Assembly (NCBI GenBank): GCA_037478835.1
Contig: JBBFLV010000011.1
Coordinates: 1 to 64,000 of the forward strand
Length of the DNA: 64,000 bases
Reading direction: 5' to 3'
Source of the DNA: 630D-37 sp037478835
Lineage (GTDB): Bacteria > Chloroflexota > Anaerolineae > Anaerolineales > Villigracilaceae
Shown piece after piece: positions 6,201 to 15,383 of the stretch. The notes beneath the pieces were generated by a model. The model was not told the origin of the DNA. It searched no databases and saw only the letters and a program-made list of their open reading frames with translations. Each line of letters opens with the position of its first letter. The stretch's first letter is position 1. The translations under genes were made by a program, and so were the position numbers.

Positions 6201-8429
6201 ATGAAGACGTCTTTCTCACACACTTTCTTGCGTGGCCTCTTCACTCTCTTTGTGCTGGCATCAATGGTGGTGCCAGCACTGGCCGCACCGGGTGACATCA
6301 TACGCATTTCAGTTGCGCCGGATGGCACGCAGGCAAACGGTAATTCTTATAATCCATCCATCTCTGCTGATGGACGTTATGTGGCATTTCAGTCTTATGC
6401 TAAAAATTTAGTCATCGGGGATACAAATGAAAGGGGCGATATTTTTGTTTATGATCGATTGACGGGGCAAAAGAAACGCATTTCGATCGCCTCCGATGGG
6501 ACCCAGGGAAATTCAGATGCATATGAGCCCTCCATCTCTGCTGACGGACGATATATTGCATTCTATTCTGCCGCCAGTAATCTGGTGAGCGGAGATACAA
6601 ATGGCAAATGGGATATTTTTGTTCATGATCAGGTAACGGGGCAAACGACGCGTGTCTCGATTGCCTCAAATGGCGCACAGGCAAACTATGCATCGCTTGG
6701 CCCTTCTATTTCTGCCGATGGGCGCTACGTTGCTTTTTACTCTAACGCTACCAATCTGGTGAGTGGAGATACAAATAATGTATTAGACATCTTTGTCCAC
6801 GATCGAGTTACAGGGCAAACCACTCGCATCTCGGTTGCTTCGAATGGGGCGCAGGGAAATAGTAGCTCGTTTAATCCTTCTATCTCAGCCGATGGGCGTT
6901 ATGTTGCTTTCAGCTCTCTTGCCAGTAACCTAGTAAATGGGGATACGAATGGAGCACGCGATATTTTTGTCCATGATCGGGTGACAGGGCAAACCATTCG
7001 TGTCTCGGTTGCTTCAGATGGAACGCAGGCAAATGGCGACTCATATACCCCTTCCATTTCTGCGGATGGACGCTACATTGCTTTCGTCTCTGAAGCGAAT
7101 AATCTGGTAAGCGGAGACACAAATCAAGCAAAGGATATTTTTGTCCATGATCGGGTAACAGGGCAAACAATCCGTGTTTCCGTGGCATCGAATGGTGTTG
7201 AGGCGAATGCTGATTCGTCAATGCCCGCCATTTCCATCACGGGACGCTATGTGGCTTTCAGATCGAATGCCAGTAACCTGGTAAGTAATGATAATAACAA
7301 CTGGGGTGATATTTTTGTTCACGATATCCAAACGCACCAAACCGTTCGCGTCTCGGTCCGAGCCGACGGAACGGAGGGAAATAGTGACTCATACAGTCCT
7401 TCCATTTCTGGGGATGGACGCTTTGTGGTGTTTGATTCTTATTATAATTTTGTAAACGAAGATACGGATTATTATTCAGACATATTTTTGCGAGAGAATA
7501 CTGGATCGGATTCTACCAATCCGAATGTCATAGCTATTACCAGATCTGGTATTAATCCGACAGCAGCAGGCAATGTGAAATTCACCATCATCTTTTCCGA
7601 ATTGGTAACCGGTGTAGACAGTGGTGATTTCACGTTGAACACAAGCGGTGATATCAGCGGTGCCGCTATTACCAACGTAGATGGTTCCGGAATGATTTAC
7701 ACTGTGACGGTAAACACCGGCACCGGCACCGGCACGATTCGCCTCAATCTGATCGACAACGATTCAATCGTAGACGGCGCAGGTCATCCTCTGGGTGGGC
7801 CTGGGGCAGGAAATGGCGACTTTAATGGGGAAGAATATACAATTGTCCCTCCCAATAAGACTTATATTTTCCGCTCACTCGCTGCTCAGGATGGATTTGT
7901 GACGGAGAGCGGCGAAAGCACAGACAGTGGAGGAGCGCTTAATTCTTTGGGTGGAACATTGCGGATCGGGGATGATGCCCAGCGAAGGCAAGTCCGCAGT
8001 ATCCTCTCCTTTGCCACTTATTCTATTCCAGACAATGCCGTTATCACCAAAGTTACACTCAAGGTGAAGCTGCAAAAAATTGTCGGCGGCGGTGATCCGA
8101 TCAGTGATTTTGGCGGAATTCTGGTGGATGTTCGCAAAGGCACCTTTGGGGCTGCGGCGCTGGAAAAGGCAGATTTCCAAGCATCAGCTAATGCGACTCT
8201 GGGACCGTTTATGCCTACTCTGGATAGTGGATGGTATGTTTTTGACCTAAGTCCAGCATTGGACCAGATCAACATATTGAGCACCAACGGCAAAGTAACA
8301 CAAATCCGTCTGCGCTTTGCTATAGACGATAATGACGATACTGTGGCCAATTACTTGAATCTGTTTAGTGGTAATGCGACACTGACAGCCAATCGACCAC
8401 AGTTGATTGTTGAGTGTTATGTGCCTTAG
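6201..8429 (+). CDS. secreted beta-propeller (TolB/WD40-like) protein with C-terminal Ig-like and DNRLRE-type domains
   Basis: A 742-residue exported protein. The start at 6201 follows AGGAG by 8 bases and opens a clear signal peptide ending at about residue 28 (ALAAPG). Seven repeats of about 56 residues follow. Each has the pattern ISADGRYVAF, then NLVxGDTN, then DIFVHDRxTGQTxRVSVAS, which is the PD40/TolB-like propeller blade. After about residue 430 comes an Ig-like segment, and the last ~180 residues resemble the DNRLRE/CBM96-type beta-sandwich of surface proteins. No membrane anchor is seen, so it is probably secreted or non-covalently surface-bound. The gene looks less GC-rich than its neighbours, with more A/T in third positions. 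Ligand unknown. Confidence 0.8.
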   Translation: MKTSFSHTFLRGLFTLFVLASMVVPALAAPGDIIRISVAPDGTQANGNSYNPSISADGRYVAFQSYAKNLVIGDTNERGDIFVYDRLTGQKKRISIASDGTQGNSDAYEPSISADGRYIAFYSAASNLVSGDTNGKWDIFVHDQVTGQTTRVSIASNGAQANYASLGPSISADGRYVAFYSNATNLVSGDTNNVLDIFVHDRVTGQTTRISVASNGAQGNSSSFNPSISADGRYVAFSSLASNLVNGDTNGARDIFVHDRVTGQTIRVSVASDGTQANGDSYTPSISADGRYIAFVSEANNLVSGDTNQAKDIFVHDRVTGQTIRVSVASNGVEANADSSMPAISITGRYVAFRSNASNLVSNDNNNWGDIFVHDIQTHQTVRVSVRADGTEGNSDSYSPSISGDGRFVVFDSYYNFVNEDTDYYSDIFLRENTGSDSTNPNVIAITRSGINPTAAGNVKFTIIFSELVTGVDSGDFTLNTSGDISGAAITNVDGSGMIYTVTVNTGTGTGTIRLNLIDNDSIVDGAGHPLGGPGAGNGDFNGEEYTIVPPNKTYIFRSLAAQDGFVTESGESTDSGGALNSLGGTLRIGDDAQRRQVRSILSFATYSIPDNAVITKVTLKVKLQKIVGGGDPISDFGGILVDVRKGTFGAAALEKADFQASANATLGPFMPTLDSGWYVFDLSPALDQINILSTNGKVTQIRLRFAIDDNDDTVANYLNLFSGNATLTANRPQLIVECYVP

Positions 8430-8447
8430 CCATTAGATAAACATATA

Positions 8448-8482
8448 CCCTGCCGGGACATTGATTTGATGTTCCGGCAGGG
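8448..8482 (+). terminator. stem-loop after the propeller gene
   Basis: CCCTGCCGG faces CCGGCAGGG around a 17-base centre that also partly pairs. It is not followed by a T run, so termination strength is uncertain. Confidence 0.6.
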
Positions 8483-8873
8483 ATTCCTTGTGATGTATGT
8501 AATAAAGAGTCGAAACAGGGGGCTTTCTAGACCATAACAACACAACTGGAGAAGAGCATTTGAAGACTGTCGGAAAGTGCTTCATCCATTCCTACTTATC
8601 GGCAAGTTCTATCTCGCTGATTTGCCATACAATGTGGTGGATGTTCTTAAAGTTCTGAGTGTAGCTCTGGACAAATGCAAATGTTTGTTTTAGAAGTGAT
8701 GCTGTGGAGGACTACAATACTGATGTCATAAATTGTGAACTTGACGAAAAATGATTTCTTGGGTATCTTTAGCCTGCATTGGTCTCTGAATCGTAAATCT
8801 AGGAGAGGAACTTTCTCCTGCTCAGGGACGTTTCTTCCCATAACAGCACGTTTGAAAAAAGGAGTTGATGATA
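8483..8873. other. intergenic region with the promoter of the next gene
   Basis: About 390 bases with no convincing gene. TTGACG (8741-8746), a 17-base spacer and TATCTT (8764-8769) form a likely promoter, giving a leader of roughly 100 bases. The leader includes a small hairpin, AGGAGA facing TCTCCT, near 8801-8820. Confidence 0.55.
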
Positions 8874-10724
8874 ATGAAAGCGATAGGCAAATTTCTCTCT
8901 TTTCTCGTCTTGCTCTCGCTGATAGGCGTGGGCAAGGTCAGCGCGGCCGCTGCGCAGGTCTCCCAACCTCAGCCTCAATATCCTACGGGTGGTGTGCTCG
9001 TATTGACCGATACACCTACTCTCAAGTGGTCTGCATCCACACCGTTAGCCCAGTTAGACCATTATGAATACGAAGTCTCACAAGATCAAGGCTTCTCCAC
9101 AATAGAAGATTCAGGCTCTACGAATAACACCCAGGAAACAGTTGGGGTAAGTCTAGTCCGTTCGCGCACCTACTATTGGCGAGTGCGCGCTTGTGACATT
9201 TCTGCTAATTGTACAGCCTGGGCTACTACCAGCTTTCGTGTCTCTGTTGAAGCGCCAACCCTGAGCGTTCCGGGAGATGGAGATACGCTCTTTACCAATC
9301 GGGATACTTTCCAATGGGGTGGTGTGCTGAATGCTTCCGGATATACGCTGCAAATTTCCGCCAACAGCATTTTCACTTCTATCATTCTTCAGGCAGATGT
9401 GCCCGGCACTCAGGTAGAATACACTCCAACCGCCGATCTACCTGCTAATCGTATCCTTTTCTGGCGTGTACGGGCCAAAAATCCGAATTACGGTCCTGGC
9501 CCTTGGTCAGAGGTGCGGAGTTTCAATACCGCTAATCCGCCCAGCATTCCTGAACCGATCAAGCCGGCAGATGGAAAGGTGACCACTGATACATCCCCGC
9601 GGTTGGTATGGAAATCCATCACCATACCATCTGGGACCACTTTTGATCACTACCATGTTCAGATTGATAACAACTCTGATTTTTCCAGTCCAGAAGTTGA
9701 CGATAGCACCACCCTCACTACTCCCACTCCCACTTATTTTGATGTCGATGAACTTTCCCCCCTTGCGGATGCTACTACATATTACTGGCGGGTGCGAGCT
9801 TGCAACACGGACGGAACAAATAATTTCTGCAGTGCCTGGTCTAAAGCCTTTAAGCTGCTCACCTCGGTGGGACCGATCCCGGCTTTGAATACCCCATCGA
9901 ATGGTGACCTACTGACGGACAATCGTCCAACGTTTGACTGGGACAACTCAGTTGGCGCCTCCCGCTACACGATCCAGATCGCTCGTGATCCGCGCTTCCA
10001 GAATCTGGTCCTCACAGCCTCTCCTTACAATTCCCAGTTTACCCCTGGCAAGAATCTCCCTCCTGGGGTGACACTCTACTGGCGCGTACGCGGCGAGCAT
10101 CTGATTTATGGACCGGGCTTGTGGTCGGTTGTGTATTCTTTCACTACTGCTAAACCACCAAGCAGACCATCTCCTCTCTCTCCTGCAAACGGAAGCCTAG
10201 TGCATAGCGATACCCCGATGCTCAGGTGGTCATTCTCTACAGCACCACTCGGCACGACTTTTGACTATTATCAGATCCAAATCGATGACGATCCGGCTTT
10301 TGCCTCTCCGGAAGAGGATCAGAACATTGCCAATCAATACACCCCATATTTCCTGGATGCCGATTATAGCGGTCCATTGAATCGGATCAAAACATATTAC
10401 TGGCGAATACGTGCCTGCAATACCGATGGTGCTTGCAGCGACTGGTCGATGGTATATCGCTTCCGTGTGGCGATTGAGGCTCCAACCGGCCTTGTCTGTA
10501 GCACTCCCACTGTGGATTGGGACGACATGACCGGCGCTTCTAGCTACCGTTTGGTGATCGCTCAAGGTGGCACGGTCCTGCGGAATATCGTGACGAACAT
10601 TTCCCAGGCGAATGTCACCGGCCTGGCTCCCGGCACCTACACATGCAAGGTGCGCGTCGAATCCACCTTTGGCCTGCCTTATTCGCCTAGCCTTTGGAGT
10701 GTAGATACGCTGATTGTTCCGTAA
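8874..10724 (+). CDS. secreted protein of repeated fibronectin-III-like domains
   Basis: A 616-residue exported protein. TTG (8865), ATG (8868) and ATG (8874) are all in frame; 8874 has the best distance (9 bases) from AAAGGAG and opens a signal peptide ending near KVSAAAA. The rest is built from about six beta-sandwich modules of roughly 100 residues. They alternate between two types with recurring motifs: YWRVRAC or YWRVRGE near module ends, GASxYxIQIA, and PPSxPxPLxPANG linkers. This is the fibronectin-III layout of extracellular binding proteins. There is no catalytic motif and no anchor. It follows the propeller gene and shares its lower GC, so the two may form one surface locus. Confidence 0.75.
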   Translation: MKAIGKFLSFLVLLSLIGVGKVSAAAAQVSQPQPQYPTGGVLVLTDTPTLKWSASTPLAQLDHYEYEVSQDQGFSTIEDSGSTNNTQETVGVSLVRSRTYYWRVRACDISANCTAWATTSFRVSVEAPTLSVPGDGDTLFTNRDTFQWGGVLNASGYTLQISANSIFTSIILQADVPGTQVEYTPTADLPANRILFWRVRAKNPNYGPGPWSEVRSFNTANPPSIPEPIKPADGKVTTDTSPRLVWKSITIPSGTTFDHYHVQIDNNSDFSSPEVDDSTTLTTPTPTYFDVDELSPLADATTYYWRVRACNTDGTNNFCSAWSKAFKLLTSVGPIPALNTPSNGDLLTDNRPTFDWDNSVGASRYTIQIARDPRFQNLVLTASPYNSQFTPGKNLPPGVTLYWRVRGEHLIYGPGLWSVVYSFTTAKPPSRPSPLSPANGSLVHSDTPMLRWSFSTAPLGTTFDYYQIQIDDDPAFASPEEDQNIANQYTPYFLDADYSGPLNRIKTYYWRIRACNTDGACSDWSMVYRFRVAIEAPTGLVCSTPTVDWDDMTGASSYRLVIAQGGTVLRNIVTNISQANVTGLAPGTYTCKVRVESTFGLPYSPSLWSVDTLIVP

Positions 10725-10740
10725 GAGAACCACTACTACC

Positions 10741-10770
10741 AAAAAGGGACTGCTAATGCAGTCCCTTTTT
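10741..10770. terminator. bidirectional intrinsic terminator
   Basis: AAAAAGGGACTGC, loop TAAT, GCAGTCCCTTTTT: a perfect 13-bp stem with A's on one side and T's on the other. It serves both the rightward fibronectin-like gene and the convergent HD gene. Confidence 0.92.
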
Positions 10771-11329
10771 ACTTTCCCGCCAGCCCGAGGTCCGAGGCGA
10801 TCGTACGCATCGCCTGGATGACATTTCCGACGTGTTCCCACAGTTCGATCCCCAACTCCTGCGCGCCGCGTTCGATCTCCTCACGATTGGCGCCGGCGGC
10901 AAAGGCACGATCCTTCCACTTTTTCTTGACTGAAGCGACTTCCAGATCGAGCAGAGAACGTGAGGGGCGCACAAGCGCAACCGCAGTGATCAGGCCGGTG
11001 ATCTCATCACAAGCATAGAGCGCTTTGCGGCGCAGGGTGTTGCGCGGCACGCCGGTGTGATCGGCATGGCTCAGAATGTCCTGCACCCATTCTTCTGGCA
11101 CGCCACGTGTTCGCAAAATGGGTGCGCCGGCCTGGGGATGCTCTTCCAACGTGGGGTGAATCTCCCAATCGAAGTCGTGGAGCAGGCCGATCATCCCCCA
11201 AGTTTCTGCATCTTCGCCGAATTTCTGGGCGTAAAAGCGCATAGCTGCTTCTACCGCTAACATGTGTCGGATCAGGTTCTCATTTTTGACAAATTCACGA
11301 ACGATGGCCAGCGCTGTGGAGCGATCCAT
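10769..11329 (-). CDS. HD-domain phosphohydrolase
   Basis: A 186-residue cytoplasmic protein with the metal-binding HD signature: H22, H51-D52 (LLHDFDWE) and D108 (YACDE), plus LSHADHTG. Such domains hydrolyse phosphate esters of nucleotides; the substrate cannot be told from sequence. The ATG at 11329 follows GGAGG by about 5 bases. An earlier ATG at 11341 contains that ribosome binding site and is unlikely to be used. It lies just after the acetyltransferase gene, with no promoter between them, so they form a two-gene operon ending in the shared terminator. Confidence 0.88.
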   Translation of the reverse strand: MDRSTALAIVREFVKNENLIRHMLAVEAAMRFYAQKFGEDAETWGMIGLLHDFDWEIHPTLEEHPQAGAPILRTRGVPEEWVQDILSHADHTGVPRNTLRRKALYACDEITGLITAVALVRPSRSLLDLEVASVKKKWKDRAFAAGANREEIERGAQELGIELWEHVGNVIQAMRTIASDLGLAGK

Positions 11330-11341
11330 AAAAACCTCCAT

Positions 11342-12466
11342 TTACAGGGATTTGCGATAGACGCGATGATTTTTGTATTCCTGTCCGTTCAGGTTCTTCA
11401 GATCGGCGCGCATTTGCACTGCCGTTTCGGCTACCTGGGTCATTTCCACGTGTTCAAAGCCAAAGTCGCGAATGGTTTTCCCCATTTCATAATAAAGCAG
11501 GGCGTTGCCGCCGTGTCCCTGATGTTCTGGCAGAATGCCCATCCCGTTGCCGGAGACCCATTTCGTGCGGCGCATTTCCAAAAGTAGATCGATGAGCGAG
11601 ATCGGATTCAGGTTGCCCTTGGCCCGCTGGAGCGCGGCCGAAACATCTGGAAAGGCGAAGAGAAATCCAACCACATCATCTTCATGCAGGATGATTTTGA
11701 TCAGGCGATGATCGGCTACCAGCATGATGTTATCCACGACGAATTTGACTTCGCGCTCGCTTAGCGGATAGTATTCCCAATTGTTCACGAATGCTTTGTT
11801 ATAGGCCTGGCCGATGCGCGGCGCCCAGCGAATGAGTTCGCGCTTGTTTCTGAAGGGTTTGACCTGCAACCGTCCGCGCTCGGCAACACGTTGAGCAATG
11901 CGCACGACGCGCTCCGGAATATCGAAGGAGCGGGCATGGAGATAGCAGGAGACAAAATCCACCTCTTTTTCAAAGCCCAACGCTTCAAGCAGGCGAGGGT
12001 AATAAGGGTAGTTGTAGTTCATCATCGTCATCATCTGACGATGCTCAAATCCTTCGACCAGAATACCATATCCGTCGAACGGCGACATCCCCTTTGGCCC
12101 TACCAGGCGCGTCAACCCGCGTTTACGTGCCCAATCAATGGCCGCATCAAAGAGGCGGGCGGCAACATCGGTATCGTCCACACACTCAAAGAAATAAAAC
12201 TCAGCATCTTTGAGCTGATGATAACGGTTGAAAGGCTTGTTCTCTAAGACGGCTATACGTCCTACCACTTCCTTCCCATCCAATGCTAGGAAGAATTCGG
12301 CATCCGAATGTTCATAGAAAGGGTGTTTTTGTGGGTTGAGTGGGAGATAGGCATCTATCCGTAGGGGAGGCACCCACTGAGGACAGCCACGATAGTGAAA
12401 GTAGGGGAACTCAACGAATTGCCGCACCTGAGATTTATTTTGCAAGTCAACGCGCTGAATAAGCAT
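11342..12466 (-). CDS. GNAT-like acetyltransferase (YghO-type)
   Basis: A 374-residue protein. The N-terminal ~90 residues include PYFHYRGCPQWVPPL and the ENKPFNRYHQ region. A GNAT fold follows, and the C-terminal segment has NGMGILPEHQGHGGNALLYYEMG, the acetyl-CoA-binding motif A (Q/RxxGxG/A). The overall layout is that of large YghO-type GNAT proteins with an unknown acyl acceptor. GGAGG lies 6 bases before the ATG. The downstream HD gene follows within about 15 bases and is probably co-transcribed. Confidence 0.8.
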   Translation of the reverse strand: MLIQRVDLQNKSQVRQFVEFPYFHYRGCPQWVPPLRIDAYLPLNPQKHPFYEHSDAEFFLALDGKEVVGRIAVLENKPFNRYHQLKDAEFYFFECVDDTDVAARLFDAAIDWARKRGLTRLVGPKGMSPFDGYGILVEGFEHRQMMTMMNYNYPYYPRLLEALGFEKEVDFVSCYLHARSFDIPERVVRIAQRVAERGRLQVKPFRNKRELIRWAPRIGQAYNKAFVNNWEYYPLSEREVKFVVDNIMLVADHRLIKIILHEDDVVGFLFAFPDVSAALQRAKGNLNPISLIDLLLEMRRTKWVSGNGMGILPEHQGHGGNALLYYEMGKTIRDFGFEHVEMTQVAETAVQMRADLKNLNGQEYKNHRVYRKSL

Positions 12467-12912
12467 AGTAACCTCCGGGGGATAGAGTGTGCAAATTGTA
12501 CACTAGATTCCTGTCAACAAGATTTCATTAACCTGTACTATAAACTGTGTTCTATCTGATGGAATGTGTCATTTCTCGCCTATACTTTGCGCTGTTTGCG
12601 CGTTCCAGTTCAGTGTTCTTAGGCCATTGGTTGCGGAACACACGGCAGATTGACCTAATCTCAATCAATTCGGTTCGCGGTTCGAATCAACAAGACAACA
12701 ACTATCCAATAAATAAGGCCGTCATCCAACGATGGTTTGGTGAATACTCAGGGTCATCGTTCATTATCCGCTCTGGCCCCTATCTTATGCCCGATGTAGA
12801 GTTTGCATTCCGGGGTTAAAGGATGGTCAACACCGAGAGAGATGCAACCTTTTGTCGCAAACACCATCCAAAGGGAATGTGACACAACAAACCTTTCTGG
12901 AGGTCTTAACTT
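12467..12912. other. intergenic region; possible tRNA-like relic and 5' hairpin
   Basis: No gene is supported here. Two things stand out. First, 12626-12690 shares the words TTGGTTGCGGA and GGTTCG..GTTCGAATC with the tRNA-Arg at 4039, but the stems do not pair. Second, GGATGGT (12821-12827) faces ACCATCC (12863-12869) upstream of the OsmC-like gene and could form a leader hairpin. A TTGACA on the minus strand near 12512 may belong to the acetyltransferase promoter, although the spacing to TACAAT is only 11 bases. Confidence 0.4.
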
Positions 12913-13323
12913 ATGGAAATGATCATTGACTTTCCCGGTGGTGCGCGGGTAGATGCCCATTTCGGTCCTTACACTGTGAAAACCGATCAACCGCCAATGG
13001 GAGGCGGGGAAGGAAGCGCTCCTACGCCTTTTGCCGTATTCCTGGCATCGATTGGTACTTGTGCCGGCATTTACGTACTCGGTTTCTGCCGCCAACGGGG
13101 TTTACCTACCGAGGGCATTCGCATCATCCAGAGAATGCACACCAATCCTTTTAGCGGCATGGTCGAAAAGATCGATCTGGAAATCCAGGTGCCGCCTTCC
13201 TTCCCGGAAAAATATCGTCCCTCCCTGGTGCGCGCGGCGGAATTGTGCGCGGTAAAGAAGCATTTTGAGCACCCGCCGCAATTCGAGATCACTACGCGCG
13301 AAGTTTCGCTCACTCCCCAATAA
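12913..13323 (+). CDS. OsmC/YhfA-family protein
   Basis: A 136-residue small alpha/beta protein. OsmC relatives reduce organic hydroperoxides through two cysteines. Here C50 lies in ASIGTCAG, the usual first position, and C112 (ELCAVKKH) is at the usual distance for the second. There is also a third cysteine, C59. The branch resembles YhfA-type proteins more than classic Ohr. GGAGG lies about 9 bases before the ATG. The gene overlaps the convergent yjbQ gene by 14 bases at the 3' ends. Confidence 0.82.
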   Translation: MEMIIDFPGGARVDAHFGPYTVKTDQPPMGGGEGSAPTPFAVFLASIGTCAGIYVLGFCRQRGLPTEGIRIIQRMHTNPFSGMVEKIDLEIQVPPSFPEKYRPSLVRAAELCAVKKHFEHPPQFEITTREVSLTPQ

Positions 13324-13729
13324 TCTTGATCAACACTCGCTTGGGACGGCGACCATCGAATTCGCCGTAGAAAATTTGTTCCCAGGGGCCGAAGTCGAGC
13401 CGACCGTTGGTCACGGCCACAACGACTTCGCGCCCCATAATTTGTCTTTTCAGGTGAGCATCGGCATTGTCTTCCCCGGTGCGGTTGTGTAAGTAGTTTT
13501 CCACAGGTTCGTGAGGGGCCAGTTCTTCCAGCCAGCGCTCAAAATCACGGTGTAGTCCCGGTTCATCATCATTGATGAAGACCGAGGCGGTGATGTGCAT
13601 GGCGTTGACCAACACCAACCCCTCGCGGATGCCACTTTCACGCAACGCTTCTTCTACTTGAGGGGTGATGTTGACGAAGCCCCGTCGGGTAGGAAGGTTA
13701 AACCATAATTCCTTGCGATAGGACTTCAT
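13310..13729 (-). CDS. yjbQ: YjbQ/UPF0047 family protein
   Basis: A 139-residue protein of the YjbQ family, trimeric small enzymes for which weak thiamine-phosphate synthase activity has been reported. Diagnostic stretches are AMHITASVFINDDEPGL, ENYLHNRTGEDNADAHLKRQIMG and GRLDFGPWEQIFYGEFDG. The conserved His and acidic residues that bind the metal are all present. GAGGGGA precedes the ATG. It starts 18 bases after the LPNTG gene, so it may be the last gene of the long leftward operon. Its own role there is unclear. Confidence 0.88.
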   Translation of the reverse strand: MKSYRKELWFNLPTRRGFVNITPQVEEALRESGIREGLVLVNAMHITASVFINDDEPGLHRDFERWLEELAPHEPVENYLHNRTGEDNADAHLKRQIMGREVVVAVTNGRLDFGPWEQIFYGEFDGRRPKRVLIKIIGE

Positions 13730-13747
13730 GTTCCCCTCGTCAGTTTA

Positions 13748-14302
13748 CTAGCGGGTGGCAACACGCAGCCGACGAGCGAGAAAGATCACCGCAATCAGGG
13801 CCAGGGCAATAGCAATCAGGCCGGGGAAGCCCATTTCATCAGCAAAACCGGTGTTCGGCAGCGCGGTTGAGGTCGGGATGACCGTCAATTGCGCCTGTGC
13901 CGCCTGGGTAAGCGCTGCAGCCACCGTTGCCGTGAGGGGATCGGGTTGCGGAGTAGGAGTCTCGGAAGGGGTGGCGATGAGCGGGGTCGGCGAAGGGAGC
14001 GGCGTATCGGTTGGAGGGGGAGTCGCCTGCGCTGTCTGCTGCAAGGCGAACGCCTGCGCAGTGCCGGTTAAGCCGATGCTGACCAGGGCTTGCTGCGTCT
14101 GGGCGGCGAATTGCTGATTTTGTTGCGCACGTCGCTGTTGCGGCACAAGCACGAACATGTAAACAGCGGCGCAGATCAGGGTGAGCAGGATCAGCCCGCC
14201 CAGAACACCAGCGGCGATCAGAAACGTGCGATTAGAAGATTCTTCCGGGGTCCCTCCCGGTTCTTGGGGTGCTTCGTAGCTGAATTCTTCACCTTCGTAC
14301 AT
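13748..14302 (-). CDS. membrane protein with LPNTG-type C-terminal tail
   Basis: A 184-residue protein. A cytoplasmic N-terminus rich in Glu/Pro is followed by a membrane helix at about residues 27-50. Next come a Gln/Ala-rich stretch (about 55-95) and a Pro/Thr linker. The C-terminus reads LPNTG (148-152), a short acidic gap, an 18-residue hydrophobic helix and RRLR, the layout of a sortase sorting signal. The first helix is not an obvious cleavable signal peptide, so the protein may span the membrane twice. GGAGGAG precedes the ATG. It follows the barrel-sandwich gene by 27 bases in the same operon. No sortase is in the window. Confidence 0.75.
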   Translation of the reverse strand: MYEGEEFSYEAPQEPGGTPEESSNRTFLIAAGVLGGLILLTLICAAVYMFVLVPQQRRAQQNQQFAAQTQQALVSIGLTGTAQAFALQQTAQATPPPTDTPLPSPTPLIATPSETPTPQPDPLTATVAAALTQAAQAQLTVIPTSTALPNTGFADEMGFPGLIAIALALIAVIFLARRLRVATR

Positions 14303-14329
14303 AGTTCTCCTCCGGGTTTGGAATCAAGG

Positions 14330-15382
14330 TTAGCCGACAATTTGCATATTGGCCAGCGGCACAAGCACCTGCTCACCGTTTTCCAGCCGAACTTCGGCGG
14401 CGGAAGCAGAGATGCCACCGGGAAACGTCACCGGTTCGGGCAGCAGGCTCACCAGTTGACCGATTTGACCCGCGTAGGGTGCGCGCAATACAAACACCGT
14501 TTGCCCAGGGGCAAAGATCTGGACCTCGCTTTCCTTGGCTTCCGGGGAAACCGGCAAGGGGATCACGATCTCCGGACGGATTCCCTGCCTGCGGTTGTAG
14601 AACTGAGCATTGAGGGTGATCTCGCGCCGCGCATGGGAAGAGAGTAGCTTGAAAGCCAGGGGGTTCATCGGGGTGGGCCAAAGTCCATCGGTGACGATGA
14701 TGGGGTATTTCATCTGCAATGCCAGTGGGATCAAATTCGGCAAGAGAGAGGAAAGGATCAAGCCGCGCACCGGAATTTCGGCCGCGTTGCGCAAGACCTG
14801 CGCATCCCGACATTGACCAGCCAACAGAATGGCGCCGCGGAAGCTGAGATCGAGCCGGGAAGCCTCGATCACATCCCCTTCGCGCTCCATTAGGTTGATC
14901 AGAAGACCGGTATCCACGCGCCCGTTGCCGAAAACACCCTGGATCAATGCCCCATTGGTTTGAATGACGGCTCCGAGTGTGGGGATGACCTGGGTGACCA
15001 CACCGGGCATTCCCGCTAGGAGCGGCAGGGTGGCACTTTCGACCTCGATCAGGATTTCTCCATCCGAAGCCAGGATGACGCGCCCGGCCTTTGGACTGCG
15101 AATTTGCCGCGGGAAGAGGCCACCGCTTTCGGCAAGCACGCCGTTTTGTGCTACCTGCTCTCCGGCCCGTACGCGCGTGGCTTTGGCTGCTGCCAAGGGG
15201 GAGAGCCCTAGCAAACGCGCAACATTGAAGTAAAGGTGGCTACGTGGGATGGTCGCCTCTGCAATGACCTCGGTGGCGGCAACGCGTTGATTTAATTTCA
15301 CCAACACCGTGCCGGGCACGGGCAAGGTTCGTTTGCGGATGATACTCGTTACCGGAAGGATGCTTACGGAATGTGCCCACAT
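14330..15382 (-). CDS. conserved protein with barrel-sandwich (lipoyl-like) and KOW-like segments
   Basis: A 350-residue protein without a signal peptide or membrane helix. Residues ~17-125 have repeated PGTVLVKLNQRVAATEVIAEA-like and AGEQVAQ...SPKAGRVI patterns, as in barrel-sandwich hybrid domains of RnfC/NqrA and biotinyl/lipoyl carriers; no lipoyl or biotinyl lysine motif is seen. A middle domain (about 170-260) has alternating strand and helix character. The end (about 300-350) has the Gly-containing turn of KOW/SH3-like barrels. AGGAGG lies 6 bases before the ATG and the gene begins within the stop region of the ASKHA gene. Function unknown; the context suggests a partner of that ATPase. 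Confidence 0.7.
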   Translation of the reverse strand: MWAHSVSILPVTSIIRKRTLPVPGTVLVKLNQRVAATEVIAEATIPRSHLYFNVARLLGLSPLAAAKATRVRAGEQVAQNGVLAESGGLFPRQIRSPKAGRVILASDGEILIEVESATLPLLAGMPGVVTQVIPTLGAVIQTNGALIQGVFGNGRVDTGLLINLMEREGDVIEASRLDLSFRGAILLAGQCRDAQVLRNAAEIPVRGLILSSLLPNLIPLALQMKYPIIVTDGLWPTPMNPLAFKLLSSHARREITLNAQFYNRRQGIRPEIVIPLPVSPEAKESEVQIFAPGQTVFVLRAPYAGQIGQLVSLLPEPVTFPGGISASAAEVRLENGEQVLVPLANMQIVG

Positions 15383-15383
15383 A

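Noticed and set aside
12547..12819. 90-codon plus-strand frame in the region before the OsmC-like gene
   Set aside because: No ribosome binding site, no family signal, and codon use unlike the neighbours.
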